A DNA stretch of 43,245 bases from SIG653 sp964509125 (GCA_964509125.1 CAZDVZ010000017.1:1-43245), one strand, 5' to 3'; shown: positions 1-7,135, counted from the first letter of the stretch. Program-made: numbers and translations. The notes: generated by a model from the letters alone, not told the origin.

Positions 1-126
1 CGATATGGTTCTTTCATCTTTCACCAAAACCGTGGCTATGGATTTGCATTTTTCATTTTCTTCGAGCATTTCTCGAATTTTTTGCCTTTCAGCAATTGTT
101 AAATGGTTACTTCCTTTGGTGTTCAT
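1..126 (-). CDS. IS30-family transposase, N-terminal fragment (runs off left edge)
   Basis: The minus-strand reading frame starts at ATG 126 behind a good GGAGGT Shine-Dalgarno (131-136) and stays open to the window edge, giving about 42 residues. It begins MNTKGSNHLT, continues with ER..IREML and a helix-turn-helix-like IATVLVKDERTIS stretch. This matches the N-terminal DNA-binding part of IS30-type transposases, which bind the element's own ends and cut and join DNA with a downstream DDE domain (not in the window). The 37-bp repeat at 198-234 lies 72 bp upstream, where the element's terminal inverted repeat should be. The family call rests on the HTH region only, so another HTH protein of similar start is possible. 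Confidence 0.7.
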   Translation of the reverse strand, partial: MNTKGSNHLTIAERQKIREMLEENEKCKSIATVLVKDERTIS

Positions 127-197
127 TTTTACCTCCGCTTTTAGATAGGAACATCTTAAGTATACCATTTGCCACACTAAATTGCTATTTCTTATCC

Positions 198-234
198 ACC
201 GCTTTTCAAAACGGATTTTACTTTGGCAACTTAC
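198..234. repeat. 37-bp terminal-repeat-like sequence, left copy
   Basis: This sequence has a perfect reverse-complement copy at 41650-41686. It contains an imperfect dyad (CCGCTTTTCAAAACGG) followed by ATTTTACTTTGGC. Its position just upstream of the IS30-type transposase suggests it is that element's terminal inverted repeat, with the outer edge at about 234. Confidence 0.75.
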
Positions 235-281
235 TTAAAGGAAATTTGTTTGATAATTTTAAAAAAGTTTTTCTAAAAGTA

Positions 282-310
282 TTGACAAAAGTCAATATTT
301 GTGGTAAACT
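282..310 (+). promoter_or_regulatory. Promoter of the tRNA-Gln gene
   Basis: A consensus TTGACA (282-287), a 17-nt spacer and TAAACT (305-310) preceded by an extended -10 TGG. Transcription should start near 317, a few bases before the tRNA. Confidence 0.75.
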
Positions 311-323
311 ATTCCCGCTGTGA

Positions 324-400
324 AGGGATATAGCCAAGTCGGTAAGGCACAGGACTTTGACTCCTGCATTGCGCTGGTTCGAGTCCAGCTATCCCTGCCA
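324..400 (+). tRNA. tRNA-Gln (anticodon TTG)
   Basis: The 77-nt sequence folds as a cloverleaf: acceptor arms AGGGATA/TATCCCT pair perfectly, the anticodon stem CAGGA/TCCTG closes a loop CTTTGAC with anticodon TTG (357-359), and the T arm contains GGTTCGAGTCC. The CCA end is encoded (398-400). It delivers glutamine (or Glu then amidated to Gln by GatCAB, the usual Firmicutes route) at CAA/CAG codons. It is a stand-alone transcription unit with its own promoter and terminator. Confidence 0.95.
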
Positions 401-401
401 G

Positions 402-444
402 AAAAAAGCACACATTTGTCTACCAAGACAATGCGTGCTTTTTT
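402..444 (+). terminator. Rho-independent terminator of tRNA-Gln
   Basis: AAAAAAGCAC and TTGTCT on the left arm pair with AGACAA and GTGCTTTTTT on the right arm, ending in a T run directly after the tRNA CCA. Confidence 0.8.
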
Positions 445-450
445 AACTAT

Positions 451-511
451 CCGTCCTTGCGGACGGGATAAATCCCACTAACGTGGGATGAAATCGCTTT
501 CTGATGAAATC
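451..511. repeat. Tandem small hairpins with GATGAAATC motif
   Basis: Two perfect stem-loops stand next to each other: CCGTCC-ttgc-GGACGG (451-466) and ATCCCAC-taac-GTGGGAT (472-489). The 9-mer GATGAAATC then occurs twice (487-495 and 503-511), followed by a third small palindrome around CTTCGTCGAAG. This looks like a degenerate REP-like dispersed element; there is no coding potential here. Confidence 0.45.
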
Positions 512-755
512 ACGCTTCGTCGAAGACGCCCCTGAATTTGGTTAACATAACATAACATAAGATAATACATAATACGCCGTAATACTACATATTACCGGCA
601 ACAGTATCGCCGTTGTATATGCAGGAGCGGTTGAATATTCAAAGCATCCATTTGAACATCGTCATGTCTTAGAAGATGAGCACGCGGATGCTTTATTTTT
701 GTAGATACACGCATAACATTCCATTAGATGCTGTTAATATATCAGCAAACAAAAT

Positions 756-835
756 AAAGCCTGCATCTGAAAATCGGCATTTAATTTCTACCACGTGGAT
801 ACGTCCACTTAGTATGCCATTCTGATGCAGGCTTT
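756..835. repeat. 80-nt nested perfect hairpin
   Basis: Three stems nest inside each other: AAAGCCTGCATC (756-767) pairs with GATGCAGGCTTT (824-835), GGCAT (776-780) with ATGCC (814-818), and GTGGA (795-799) with TCCAC (804-808) around a TACG loop. All three are perfect, so a structured RNA or a small palindromic mobile element is possible. There is no clear T run on either side. Confidence 0.5.
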
Positions 836-1072
836 ACTAATGCTATCCGCAGTTGAAAAATTGATCTCTATAATATCAAACCTCCGTTCTGCAGATAATT
901 CTGCCAATATGGCATCTTAAAGATGCGTTTTTCAGATCAAATTTACTATTTTTTTTCCATTTTGAAACTTGACCTTAATCTCAACGATATCAAACCGTTC
1001 TCTATAATCAAAAAGCCGATGATTTTCAAACAATGTCACAACAAAGTCTATTTCACGTATATAAATTTTCAC
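809..1072 (-). pseudogene. Possible decayed small gene
   Basis: One minus-strand frame from a GTG at 1072 reads protein-like sequence (FDYRERFDIVEIKVKF, then after two stops DAILAELSAERRFDIIEI, ending in a stop at 809). The two halves are in the same frame, separated by two stop codons 15 bases apart, and contain a similar ERFDIVEI/RRFDIIEI motif. No family is recognised and no Shine-Dalgarno is present. Chance open frames in AT-rich DNA remain a real alternative. Confidence 0.2.
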
Positions 1073-1136
1073 ACTAAAGCTACTGCCCTAAATTTACTCT
1101 TGTACATCATTTGATATCATTTTTCTACAAAAGTGA

Positions 1137-1667
1137 TCAATCTTTTGGCTCTATAAGACCATAGTCATTTTCTTTACGTTTATAAACCAAGTTATATGCA
1201 CCTGTTTCGGCATTACGGAACATAAAGAATTCATGAGACAAAAGGTTCATTTGCATAATTGCTTCCTCAACGGTCATTGGAGCAAACTCAAACTTTTTAA
1301 CTTTGGATATCCTAATATCTTCTTCTATTTCAGAGTCAACAGGTTCTGTATCGGGAACAGCCGGCGCGTCACTGCTGTAAAGCCTTTTATAAAGCCTTGT
1401 TCTGTTTTTGCGAATTTGACGCTCTATAACATCCACAGCGTGATCGATTGCAAATATTGGATCTTTATCCATCTCTTCTGCTCTGAATATTGAGCTGCCT
1501 TTATAAATAGTAATCTCAACAATAACTCTGCCGCGTTCCTCTTTCAAACGTACTGTTGCTTCTGTTTCGGTATCAAAGAATTTATTAAGTTTGTTAAGTT
1601 TTTTATAAATTCTCTCTTTAATATCCTCAGTGAGTTCAAACTTTTTAGAAATGATAATCGGCTTCAT
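1137..1667 (-). CDS. hpf: Long-form ribosome hibernation promoting factor
   Basis: This 176-residue protein has the two-part layout of long HPF. An N-terminal S30AE/RaiA-like domain (about 1-100, MKPIIISKKFELTEDIKERI) binds near the A and P sites of the 30S subunit. A C-terminal dimerisation domain (about 120-176, containing FEFAPMTVEEAIMQMNLL and NDYGLIEP) lets two 70S ribosomes pair into inactive 100S particles in stationary phase. The ATG is preceded by AAGGAGGC at a good distance. It is a single-gene unit with its own strong promoter upstream (1697-1725), separated from the fumarase gene by that operon's terminator. Family identity is very secure. Confidence 0.95.
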   Translation of the reverse strand: MKPIIISKKFELTEDIKERIYKKLNKLNKFFDTETEATVRLKEERGRVIVEITIYKGSSIFRAEEMDKDPIFAIDHAVDVIERQIRKNRTRLYKRLYSSDAPAVPDTEPVDSEIEEDIRISKVKKFEFAPMTVEEAIMQMNLLSHEFFMFRNAETGAYNLVYKRKENDYGLIEPKD

Positions 1668-1696
1668 TTTTATGCCTCCTTCCTTTTTCTGTAATT

Positions 1697-1725
1697 ATTG
1701 TACCACACAAACCAGGTTTTGTCAA
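1697..1725 (-). promoter_or_regulatory. Promoter of hpf
   Basis: On the minus strand TTGACA (1720-1725) is followed by a 17-nt spacer and TACAAT (1697-1702), with an extended -10 TGG. It lies 30 bp upstream of the hpf start. Confidence 0.8.
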
Positions 1726-1861
1726 TATCTTTTTAGTAATTTATTACAAAAATATTTTCAATGTCATTTTGTGTCATTTTAAAGTGGCAATTTCGAGTTA
1801 AGAAAATATTTGATTATTGTTAAAAAACAAATTATTGTGCAATCTCTGTTTTTATACCAAA

Positions 1862-1902
1862 ATAAAAGAGCTGCAAAAAACAAATTTGTTTTTTTACAGC
1901 TT
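1862..1902 (-). terminator. Terminator after the fumarase alpha gene
   Basis: On the minus strand an AGCTGTAAAAAAACAAA arm pairs with TTTGTTTTTTGCAGCT and is followed by CTTTTATTTT. It closes the hup-to-fumarase transcription unit before hpf. Confidence 0.7.
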
Positions 1903-1936
1903 CATTTAAATATTATCTTTACAAATATCTATCATT

Positions 1937-2773
1937 CTATATTACTGCTTCGCCATGTCTTGTCACGTGACACCCAATGTTAACAGCCACGGGCAAACCC
2001 GCTATATGCGTAGGAAAACCCTCCACGGCAACCCACAAAGCAGTAGTATTACCTCCAAGACCCTGAGGACCAATTCCTGTTTCATTTACTGCCTTTAAAA
2101 TTTTTTGTTCAAGCTCGCCAAAACGACTGCTCAATTTACCCGTAGGACGAAGCAAAGCTTTTTTGGAAAGATACGCAGCATAATCAAACGTACCTCCAAT
2201 CCCAACGCCAATAACCAAAGGAGGGCAAGGTTTTCCACCTGCCAGCTGAACAGTCTCCTTAACAAAACTTACAATGTCATCTTCTGTGCAAGAAGGATTG
2301 AACATCTTGATCCTGCTCATATTTTCGCTTCCAAAGCCTTTAGGCATTACAGATATCCTAATTTTATCTCCACGCACAATGTTACAATAAATAACCGCAG
2401 GAGTATTGTCACCGCTATTTACACGATCAATAGGATCTGACACTACAGATTTACGAAAATATCCCTCATCGTAAGCTCTTCTTACTCCTTCATTTACCGC
2501 CTCGGTGAAGTCTCCATCTATAATGTGAACATCCTGCCCCAACTCAACAAAAACAACTGCCATACCTGTATCTTGACATACAGGAATATTACTTTCCTCC
2601 GCCGCCTTATAATTCAAAATAAGATTTTTTAATATTCCTTTTCCGACGGGGGACTTCTCAGTTTCGGCTGAAGATGATATGGCGATTTTTAAATCATCAC
2701 ATAAAAAAACATTGGACTTTAAAAAAAGATCTTTAACGGTTGTTGCTATCTGTAAAGCAGTAATCTCCCTCAC
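1937..2773 (-). CDS. Class I fumarate hydratase alpha subunit (iron-sulfur)
   Basis: The 278-residue product matches the alpha (N-terminal) subunit of two-subunit class I fumarases/L-tartrate dehydratases, which hydrate fumarate to malate with a [4Fe-4S] cluster. The three cluster ligands are visible: Cys66 (PVCQDTG), Cys183 (KPCPPLVIGVGIGGT) and Cys268 (NIGCHVTRHG). Length is normal for a separate alpha chain. The start is a GTG at 2771-2773 behind AGGAGA. It is the last gene of the hup-rqcP-yabP-yabQ-divIC run. The beta subunit that completes the active site is not next to it: a terminator and hpf follow instead. Tartrate dehydratase or another hydro-lyase alpha chain cannot be excluded. 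Confidence 0.85.
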   Translation of the reverse strand: MREITALQIATTVKDLFLKSNVFLCDDLKIAISSSAETEKSPVGKGILKNLILNYKAAEESNIPVCQDTGMAVVFVELGQDVHIIDGDFTEAVNEGVRRAYDEGYFRKSVVSDPIDRVNSGDNTPAVIYCNIVRGDKIRISVMPKGFGSENMSRIKMFNPSCTEDDIVSFVKETVQLAGGKPCPPLVIGVGIGGTFDYAAYLSKKALLRPTGKLSSRFGELEQKILKAVNETGIGPQGLGGNTTALWVAVEGFPTHIAGLPVAVNIGCHVTRHGEAVI

Positions 2774-2784
2774 GTCGTTATCTC

Positions 2785-3060
2785 CTATTTAGAAAAATTG
2801 TTGAAAAAAATAATCTCGTTTGGGAAATAATAATTATTCTCTTTGGCAACTCTTGTGATATACTCTTCATCTACAGGCATTTCATATCTGTATTTAAGTT
2901 TTGCAACGGCCTCTTCTTCCGCTTCTAAAGCCTCCGATACTTCTTCAGTCTCCTTTTGAGCTTCATTCACATCATAAATTATTCTAATTGAATTAAAAAG
3001 GAAATATGCCAAAACAAAAGTAAACACAACACGAATTATGATATTAAAATTCCTTTTCAT
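2785..3060 (-). CDS. divIC: Septum formation initiator family protein (DivIC/FtsB-like)
   Basis: A 91-residue bitopic membrane protein: a short basic N-terminus, one membrane segment (about residues 8-27, IIRVVFTFVLAYFLF), an acidic coiled-coil region (about 30-58, rich in E and A) and a C-terminal segment with NNYYFPNEIIFF. This is the layout of DivIC/FtsB, which with FtsL and FtsQ/DivIB activates septal peptidoglycan synthesis at the divisome. The neighbours yabP and yabQ are its usual partners in spore-forming Firmicutes, which supports the name more than the weakly conserved sequence does. Confidence 0.82.
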   Translation of the reverse strand: MKRNFNIIIRVVFTFVLAYFLFNSIRIIYDVNEAQKETEEVSEALEAEEEAVAKLKYRYEMPVDEEYITRVAKENNYYFPNEIIFFNNFSK

Positions 3061-3070
3061 AACACACCGC

Positions 3071-3484
3071 TCAGATCTCGTATTTATTCATTAACGAAAA
3101 CCCTTTTCCAGCTTTAAACAAAAGGCATCTTCGATATAAAAATGATTTTACAGATATTTTTATTTTAAAAATTGTTTTTCTGACCAAACATACAAGCTTA
3201 TTAATAAAATAGCGCAATAGCCTTGAAAAAGTTAGTCTGACAAACAAAACGCCAAGTGGAAATATCAAATACGGTAAAAATCTAAATTTTCCCGACGAAA
3301 AATTGTACTGAAGGACAGAAATCAAAATCCCTGCCGACAACGTGGCAAGGATATCCGTAAGCCATACAAAACGGTTTCTCAAAAATGAAACCCGAATGAC
3401 CCACATAATATCATACAAAATACAAAGAAAGACGCCAAACAAAAACGCACAAGAATAAAGCCCAAGAAAATTTGCACTTCCCAT
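3071..3484 (-). CDS. yabQ: Spore cortex biosynthesis protein YabQ
   Basis: A 137-residue integral membrane protein with about three or four hydrophobic segments in the first 100 residues (LGLYSCAFLFGVFLCILYD, then WLTDILATLSAGILISVL, then a segment near residues 70-85) and a basic C-terminal tail. This matches YabQ, an outer forespore membrane protein needed for spore cortex formation in Bacillus. The first segment with an F-G-x-x-L-C-x-x-Y-D pattern is typical. The gene sits 4 nt from yabP and just ahead of divIC, its conserved neighbourhood. The start has an AGGTGA Shine-Dalgarno. Confidence 0.85.
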   Translation of the reverse strand: MGSANFLGLYSCAFLFGVFLCILYDIMWVIRVSFLRNRFVWLTDILATLSAGILISVLQYNFSSGKFRFLPYLIFPLGVLFVRLTFSRLLRYFINKLVCLVRKTIFKIKISVKSFLYRRCLLFKAGKGFSLMNKYEI

Positions 3485-3487
3485 AAG

Positions 3488-3754
3488 TCACCTAAAAATC
3501 TTGGAAAATAACCCCTTTTTATGCGTCTTCTCTCCGTAGACAACAGCTTCTATCAGCCCTTTTACCTCTATGGTTTTTTTCTCGCGGTCAAGAGCAATTA
3601 TTTTAAGGTCAGAACCACCTATAATCAGCTCAAAATCCCCCGCCGATAAAACTATACTCGTATCGTCAAAAGACAACACCTCGTCTACCCTGTCCGCTTC
3701 AAGATACTTTCTGTCTTTAACATTAACATTTTGTCTAAATAAGTTTTCCGTCAT
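3488..3754 (-). CDS. yabP: Sporulation protein YabP
   Basis: An 88-residue soluble protein of the YabP/YqfC family: all-beta pattern with GDFELIIGGSDLKIIALD in the centre and VKGLIEAVVYGE towards the end. In Bacillus the yabPQ operon is needed for normal spore cortex assembly; YabP's biochemistry is not known. It has a strong AGGAGG site upstream. A 48-nt gap separates it from rqcP. The position between rqcP and yabQ favours YabP over its paralogue YqfC. Confidence 0.88.
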   Translation of the reverse strand: MTENLFRQNVNVKDRKYLEADRVDEVLSFDDTSIVLSAGDFELIIGGSDLKIIALDREKKTIEVKGLIEAVVYGEKTHKKGLFSKIFR

Positions 3755-3802
3755 ATACTCATCCTCCTGAACAAGTATATGACGAAAAAACCTATCTTAG
3801 AA

Positions 3803-4045
3803 CTACTCTAAAACGGTATACATCTCAGATGCTTCATCCTTCGTAACATGGTCTTTTACAACATTTACTACAAACTTAGTTGTTTTGTTGCCATATTGTA
3901 TTTCGATAACATCTCCAACCTTTACATCATAAGAAGCCTTTGCAGGCCTTCCGTTAACAGAAACATATGACGAGTCGCAAGCTTCGTTTGCAACGGTACG
4001 CCGTTTTATTATTCGTGAAAGCTTTAAATACTTATCAAGTCTCAT
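3803..4045 (-). CDS. rqcP: S4-domain RNA-binding protein RqcP
   Basis: An 80-residue protein made of a single S4 fold (MRLDKYLKLSRIIKRRTVA at the start, then VSVNGRPAKASYDVKVGD). RqcP (YabO) works with RqcH in ribosome-associated quality control: it binds stalled 50S subunits with peptidyl-tRNA and helps add poly-alanine tails to nascent chains. Gene position between hup and yabP is the conserved Firmicutes one. The start lies 6 nt after the hup stop, and no good Shine-Dalgarno is visible, so translation may depend on coupling to hup. Confidence 0.9.
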   Translation of the reverse strand: MRLDKYLKLSRIIKRRTVANEACDSSYVSVNGRPAKASYDVKVGDVIEIQYGNKTTKFVVNVVKDHVTKDEASEMYTVLE

Positions 4046-4051
4046 AAAAAC

Positions 4052-4327
4052 TTATTTGTTTACAGCTTCCTTAAGAGTTTTACCCGCTGTAAAGCCGGGA
4101 GCCTTGCATGCAGGAATGATGATTTCCTCTTTATTTTGAGGATTGCAGCCTTTTCTTTCAGCTCTTTCTTTTACTTTAAAAGTACCAAAAGAAGCAATTT
4201 GAACCTTATCTCCTTCAGAAAGAGCAGATGTAATAGCAGCAAAAACTGCATTTACAGCAGCATCAGCTTCTTTCTTTTTAAGGCCGGTATTCTCAGCTAC
4301 ATAATCAACAATGTTTGCTTTTGTCAT
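4052..4327 (-). CDS. hup: HU-family DNA-binding protein
   Basis: A 91-residue nucleoid protein: MTKANIVDYVAENTGL, the conserved SFGTFKVKERAERKG turn before the DNA-binding arm, and a C-terminal GKTLKEAVNK. HU binds as a dimer and bends DNA. The start at 4327 is chosen because GGAGGT (4337-4342) lies at good spacing and the protein then begins like its relatives; an in-frame ATG eight codons upstream would add an untypical hydrophobic leader. It opens the hup-rqcP-yabP-yabQ-divIC unit and has its own promoter. Confidence 0.93.
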   Translation of the reverse strand: MTKANIVDYVAENTGLKKKEADAAVNAVFAAITSALSEGDKVQIASFGTFKVKERAERKGCNPQNKEEIIIPACKAPGFTAGKTLKEAVNK

Positions 4328-4370
4328 AAAAATAATACCTCCAATCTTCAAATTTTATCTGTCTAACATC

Positions 4371-4399
4371 AATATAACATAGTTTTTCACAAATTGCAA
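4371..4399 (-). promoter_or_regulatory. Probable promoter of the hup operon
   Basis: On the minus strand TTGCAA (4394-4399), a 17-nt spacer and TATATT (4371-4376) with TG one base upstream. The -35 box is weak and the -10 box is good. Confidence 0.55.
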
Positions 4400-4464
4400 T
4401 AGTAAAATCTTAAAAAAATCAACATTTTTGTACAATTTTTGATTTTTATTTGAGTTTTTTCTCA

Positions 4465-5391
4465 CTAATCAAAAAGTTCTGTGCTAAAATAACGCTCTCC
4501 TGTATCAGGAAGTATTGTGACAACACGCTTGCCTTCGCCCAACACTCTTGCCAGTTTTACAGCAGCGGCAACATTTGTTCCGCTGGATATACCGCACATA
4601 AGTCCTTCATCACGTGCAAGCCTTTTTGAAGTTTCTATCGCTTCTTCATCTGTTATAACGCATATCTTTTCATATATATTTTGATCAAGATTTTTTGGTA
4701 TTATTCCGTCACCAATGCCCATTTGCAAATGAGTTCCAACGCTTCCACCGCTCAATATTGCGGCATTCTCCGGTTCAACTGCCCAAATTTTAATATCAGG
4801 ATATTGGTTTTTCAATGTCCTGCCAATCCCCGAAAGTGTACCGCCCGTTCCTATCCCTGAACAGAAACCGTGTATAGGGCCTCCAACCTGTTCCAATATT
4901 TCAAGAGCTGTGTGATATCTATGCACCAAAGGATTGTTGGGATTGGAAAACTGTTCGGGAATAAACACCTTGGGATCAGCAGCAGCCAATCTATTTGCAG
5001 TTTCAACACATTCTGCTATACATTTTCCTATATTGCCGGCATCATGTACAAGAATGACCTCTGCACCGTAATTTTTTACCAGCTTTCTTCTTTCCTCACT
5101 TACAGAATCGGGCATGATTATAACCACCTTATAGCCTCTTACCGCACCAACAAGTGCCAAGCCAATTCCCTGATTTCCGCTGGTAGGCTCAACGATTATC
5201 GTATCTTTATTGATTAGTCCTTCTTTTTCTGCTTCGACTATCATATTATACGCAGTTCTCGTTTTGACGGAACCGCCAACATTAACACCCTCATATTTTA
5301 CAAGGATCTCTGCTGCTCCTTTTTCGCATATTCTGTTTAGTCTTACCATGGGCGTATGCCCTATCGCTTCTAAAATATTATTGCATATCAA
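4465..5391 (-). CDS. cysK: Cysteine synthase family PLP enzyme (divergent CysK)
   Basis: A 308-residue fold-type II PLP enzyme. O-acetylserine sulfhydrylases make cysteine from O-acetylserine and sulfide. The PLP lysine is Lys43 in GGSVKTRTA, and the PLP phosphate loop GSGIGTGGTLSGIG is present. Two normally strict motifs differ: the residue after the lysine is Thr rather than Asp, and the substrate-carboxylate loop reads TSGNQG (70-75) rather than TSGNTG. The start is a TTG at 5389-5391 with AGGAGG (5401-5406) 9 nt upstream, overlapping the pfkA stop, so it is probably co-transcribed with pfkA. Related activities (a sulfhydrylase using another O-activated amino acid, or a beta-synthase) are possible. 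Confidence 0.85.
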   Translation of the reverse strand: MICNNILEAIGHTPMVRLNRICEKGAAEILVKYEGVNVGGSVKTRTAYNMIVEAEKEGLINKDTIIVEPTSGNQGIGLALVGAVRGYKVVIIMPDSVSEERRKLVKNYGAEVILVHDAGNIGKCIAECVETANRLAAADPKVFIPEQFSNPNNPLVHRYHTALEILEQVGGPIHGFCSGIGTGGTLSGIGRTLKNQYPDIKIWAVEPENAAILSGGSVGTHLQMGIGDGIIPKNLDQNIYEKICVITDEEAIETSKRLARDEGLMCGISSGTNVAAAVKLARVLGEGKRVVTILPDTGERYFSTELFD

Positions 5392-5404
5392 AATATGTAT
5401 CCTC

Positions 5405-6478
5405 CTAAAGTGAAAGCTTTTCTACAACGCCCTTAAGATATGACTTATATGCCTGTCTATCGGAAATTGTTTTGCTCATTTCATAAAATGTTCCCGGTGA
5501 TATTTCAGACTTTTCAGCCTCTGTCATTTTCCCCTTTGCCAAACGGTCAAGCTGAATTGCATATTTCATTTCTACGGTTTCAATGGATGTTCCTTTTGAA
5601 ATAACAACGTCCGCTTCGCAACCGTCAATTAATGCATAAACCGCCGCACATCCCATTGTAGACGCAAGCACCCTATCGCTGAGGGATGGAGAACCACCAC
5701 GCTGTGTGTATCCGAAACAAGAAAAACGTGATTCTATACCGGTATTTTCCTCAATATATTTGGCGAGTTCCACACCGTAATCTTTCCCAAGTCCTTCTGC
5801 AACGACAATAAGAAAATTCTTTTTCCCACCGGCTCTTGACAATTTTATCTTTTTCACAAGATCATCACGGTCAAAGTCATATTCCGGAACGACTGCACAA
5901 GTAGCACCTATGGCAACCGCTGTATGCAGCGCAATATCCCCGGCTTTTCGTCCCATTACTTCTATGATAATACATCTTGAATGGCTTTCGCCTGTATCTC
6001 GAATCTTATCTGCCAGTTCCACAACCGTATTCATTGCAGTATCAAACCCTATTGTTTTTTCCGTACACCATATATCATTATCAATAGTGCAAGGCACACC
6101 AATACAAGGGATGCCCTCCTTTGACAGATCGTAAGCACCTTTAAATGTACCGTCACCGCCTATGGCAATAACACCGTCAAGCTCCAAAGAACGACACATC
6201 TCCGCCGCCTGCTTAACTCCTTCCGGCGTTTTGAATTTCTCACTGCGAGCTGTATATAATATGGTGCCGCCGCGATTTATTATATAAGATCCATCTTTTT
6301 TAGTTAAAACGCGTGTATTACCTTCAAGCAACCCGGAATAACCATTAAGTATTCCCACGACCTCTATATTACGGCGATGAGCGGTTCTGATTATAGCCCT
6401 AAGTGCGGCGTTCATTCCCGGAGCGTCGCCGCCTGACGTTAAAACGCCTATACGTTTCATTGATACACTATTACTCAT
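5405..6478 (-). CDS. pfkA: 6-phosphofructokinase (ATP type)
   Basis: The 357-residue product phosphorylates fructose 6-phosphate to fructose 1,6-bisphosphate, the committed step of glycolysis. Visible motifs: LTSGGDAPGMNA (ATP site), GGDGT (Gly where pyrophosphate-dependent enzymes have Asp, hence ATP), TIDND with the catalytic Asp, SHSR and QRGGSPS with substrate-binding Arg residues. The residue before TIDND is Cys rather than the Gly of E. coli or the Lys of PPi enzymes. It is about 35 residues longer than E. coli PfkA, mostly at the C-terminus. ATG at 6478 has AAGGAG at good spacing. It sits between pssA and cysK in one minus-strand run. Confidence 0.92.
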   Translation of the reverse strand: MSNSVSMKRIGVLTSGGDAPGMNAALRAIIRTAHRRNIEVVGILNGYSGLLEGNTRVLTKKDGSYIINRGGTILYTARSEKFKTPEGVKQAAEMCRSLELDGVIAIGGDGTFKGAYDLSKEGIPCIGVPCTIDNDIWCTEKTIGFDTAMNTVVELADKIRDTGESHSRCIIIEVMGRKAGDIALHTAVAIGATCAVVPEYDFDRDDLVKKIKLSRAGGKKNFLIVVAEGLGKDYGVELAKYIEENTGIESRFSCFGYTQRGGSPSLSDRVLASTMGCAAVYALIDGCEADVVISKGTSIETVEMKYAIQLDRLAKGKMTEAEKSEISPGTFYEMSKTISDRQAYKSYLKGVVEKLSL

Positions 6479-6496
6479 TGTTTTGCTCCTTATGTC

Positions 6497-7135
6497 TTAT
6501 AGAAAAAACAAAAATCCAACACTGATAAGTACTACTAAAACAAGTATTAAGCTTTGAAGCAGAGAAAGCTTTTTTATTTTTACATTGATAACAAATGCTA
6601 CGCCCGTCAAAAGAAATGCCATGGCAAAAACTATTGATACCCATAATTCTCCATGAAATATCTTATTCAAAAGCATAAGAGGAGGAACTGTAAGGCAACA
6701 AACAGGTATGGGAACACCTGTAAAAAACTTCATGTTCAGATCTTTTGTTTCTTCAACTGCTTGTGTGTTAAAATATCCCAGCCTTATTGCCCCACAAACA
6801 GCATATAAGCAAAAAGGTATGATGTGGTAAATCTCTTTATAACCGGCACAATAAGCAATAATAACAGGTGCTATTCCAAAACTTACCATATCACAAAGAG
6901 AATCCAATTGGATACCGAATAATTTTTCTTTTCTCGTTCTGCTTCCGTATCCACGTGCTATTCTGCCGTCAAACATATCGCAAAGTCCTGAAAGCAAAAA
7001 CAAAAAAACGGCGATATTTATTTTTTTCGGCTCCGCTTCTCCAATTGATTGAATTGCTAAAATACATGCCAAGAGGGAAGAAACAAGTCCTGCTAACGTA
7101 ACTGTGTTGGCAAGATTATAAAAACCTATAAACAT
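6497..7135 (-). CDS. pssA: CDP-diacylglycerol-serine O-phosphatidyltransferase
   Basis: A 212-residue polytopic membrane protein with about six hydrophobic segments and the CDP-alcohol phosphatidyltransferase signature: DGRIAR followed after a slightly longer spacer by FGIQLDSLCD (metal-binding Asp residues). It transfers phosphatidate from CDP-diacylglycerol to serine, giving phosphatidylserine, the precursor of phosphatidylethanolamine. The LDSLCDMVSFG segment is typical of the PssA branch rather than of PgsA. A start at 7135 is preceded by AGGAGA. No phosphatidylserine decarboxylase gene is adjacent. Confidence 0.88.
   Translation of the reverse strand: MFIGFYNLANTVTLAGLVSSLLACILAIQSIGEAEPKKINIAVFLFLLSGLCDMFDGRIARGYGSRTRKEKLFGIQLDSLCDMVSFGIAPVIIAYCAGYKEIYHIIPFCLYAVCGAIRLGYFNTQAVEETKDLNMKFFTGVPIPVCCLTVPPLMLLNKIFHGELWVSIVFAMAFLLTGVAFVINVKIKKLSLLQSLILVLVVLISVGFLFFL

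Larger units (their letters stand above)
512..1136. other. Gene-poor stretch with hairpins and possible gene relics
   Basis: No intact gene is visible. Short tandem AACAT units occur near 541-556. A nested hairpin lies at 756-835. A plus-strand frame ending at a TAG near 705 and a minus-strand frame (809-1072, listed separately) read like protein but lack plausible starts. A terminator for hpf was looked for just after 1137 on the minus strand and none was clear. Confidence 0.6.

Noticed and set aside
191..199. TTATCCACC, one mismatch from a DnaA box
   Set aside because: It is a single site inside an IS end, with no cluster of boxes and no dnaA or dnaN nearby, so there is no case for an origin.
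96..323. 75-codon plus-strand open frame over the IS end
   Set aside because: It is antisense to the transposase leader and covers the 37-bp repeat and tRNA promoter; it has no ribosome site and no protein-like pattern.
4430..4464. Terminator after cysK
   Set aside because: The AT-rich stem is weak and no T run follows on the minus strand.
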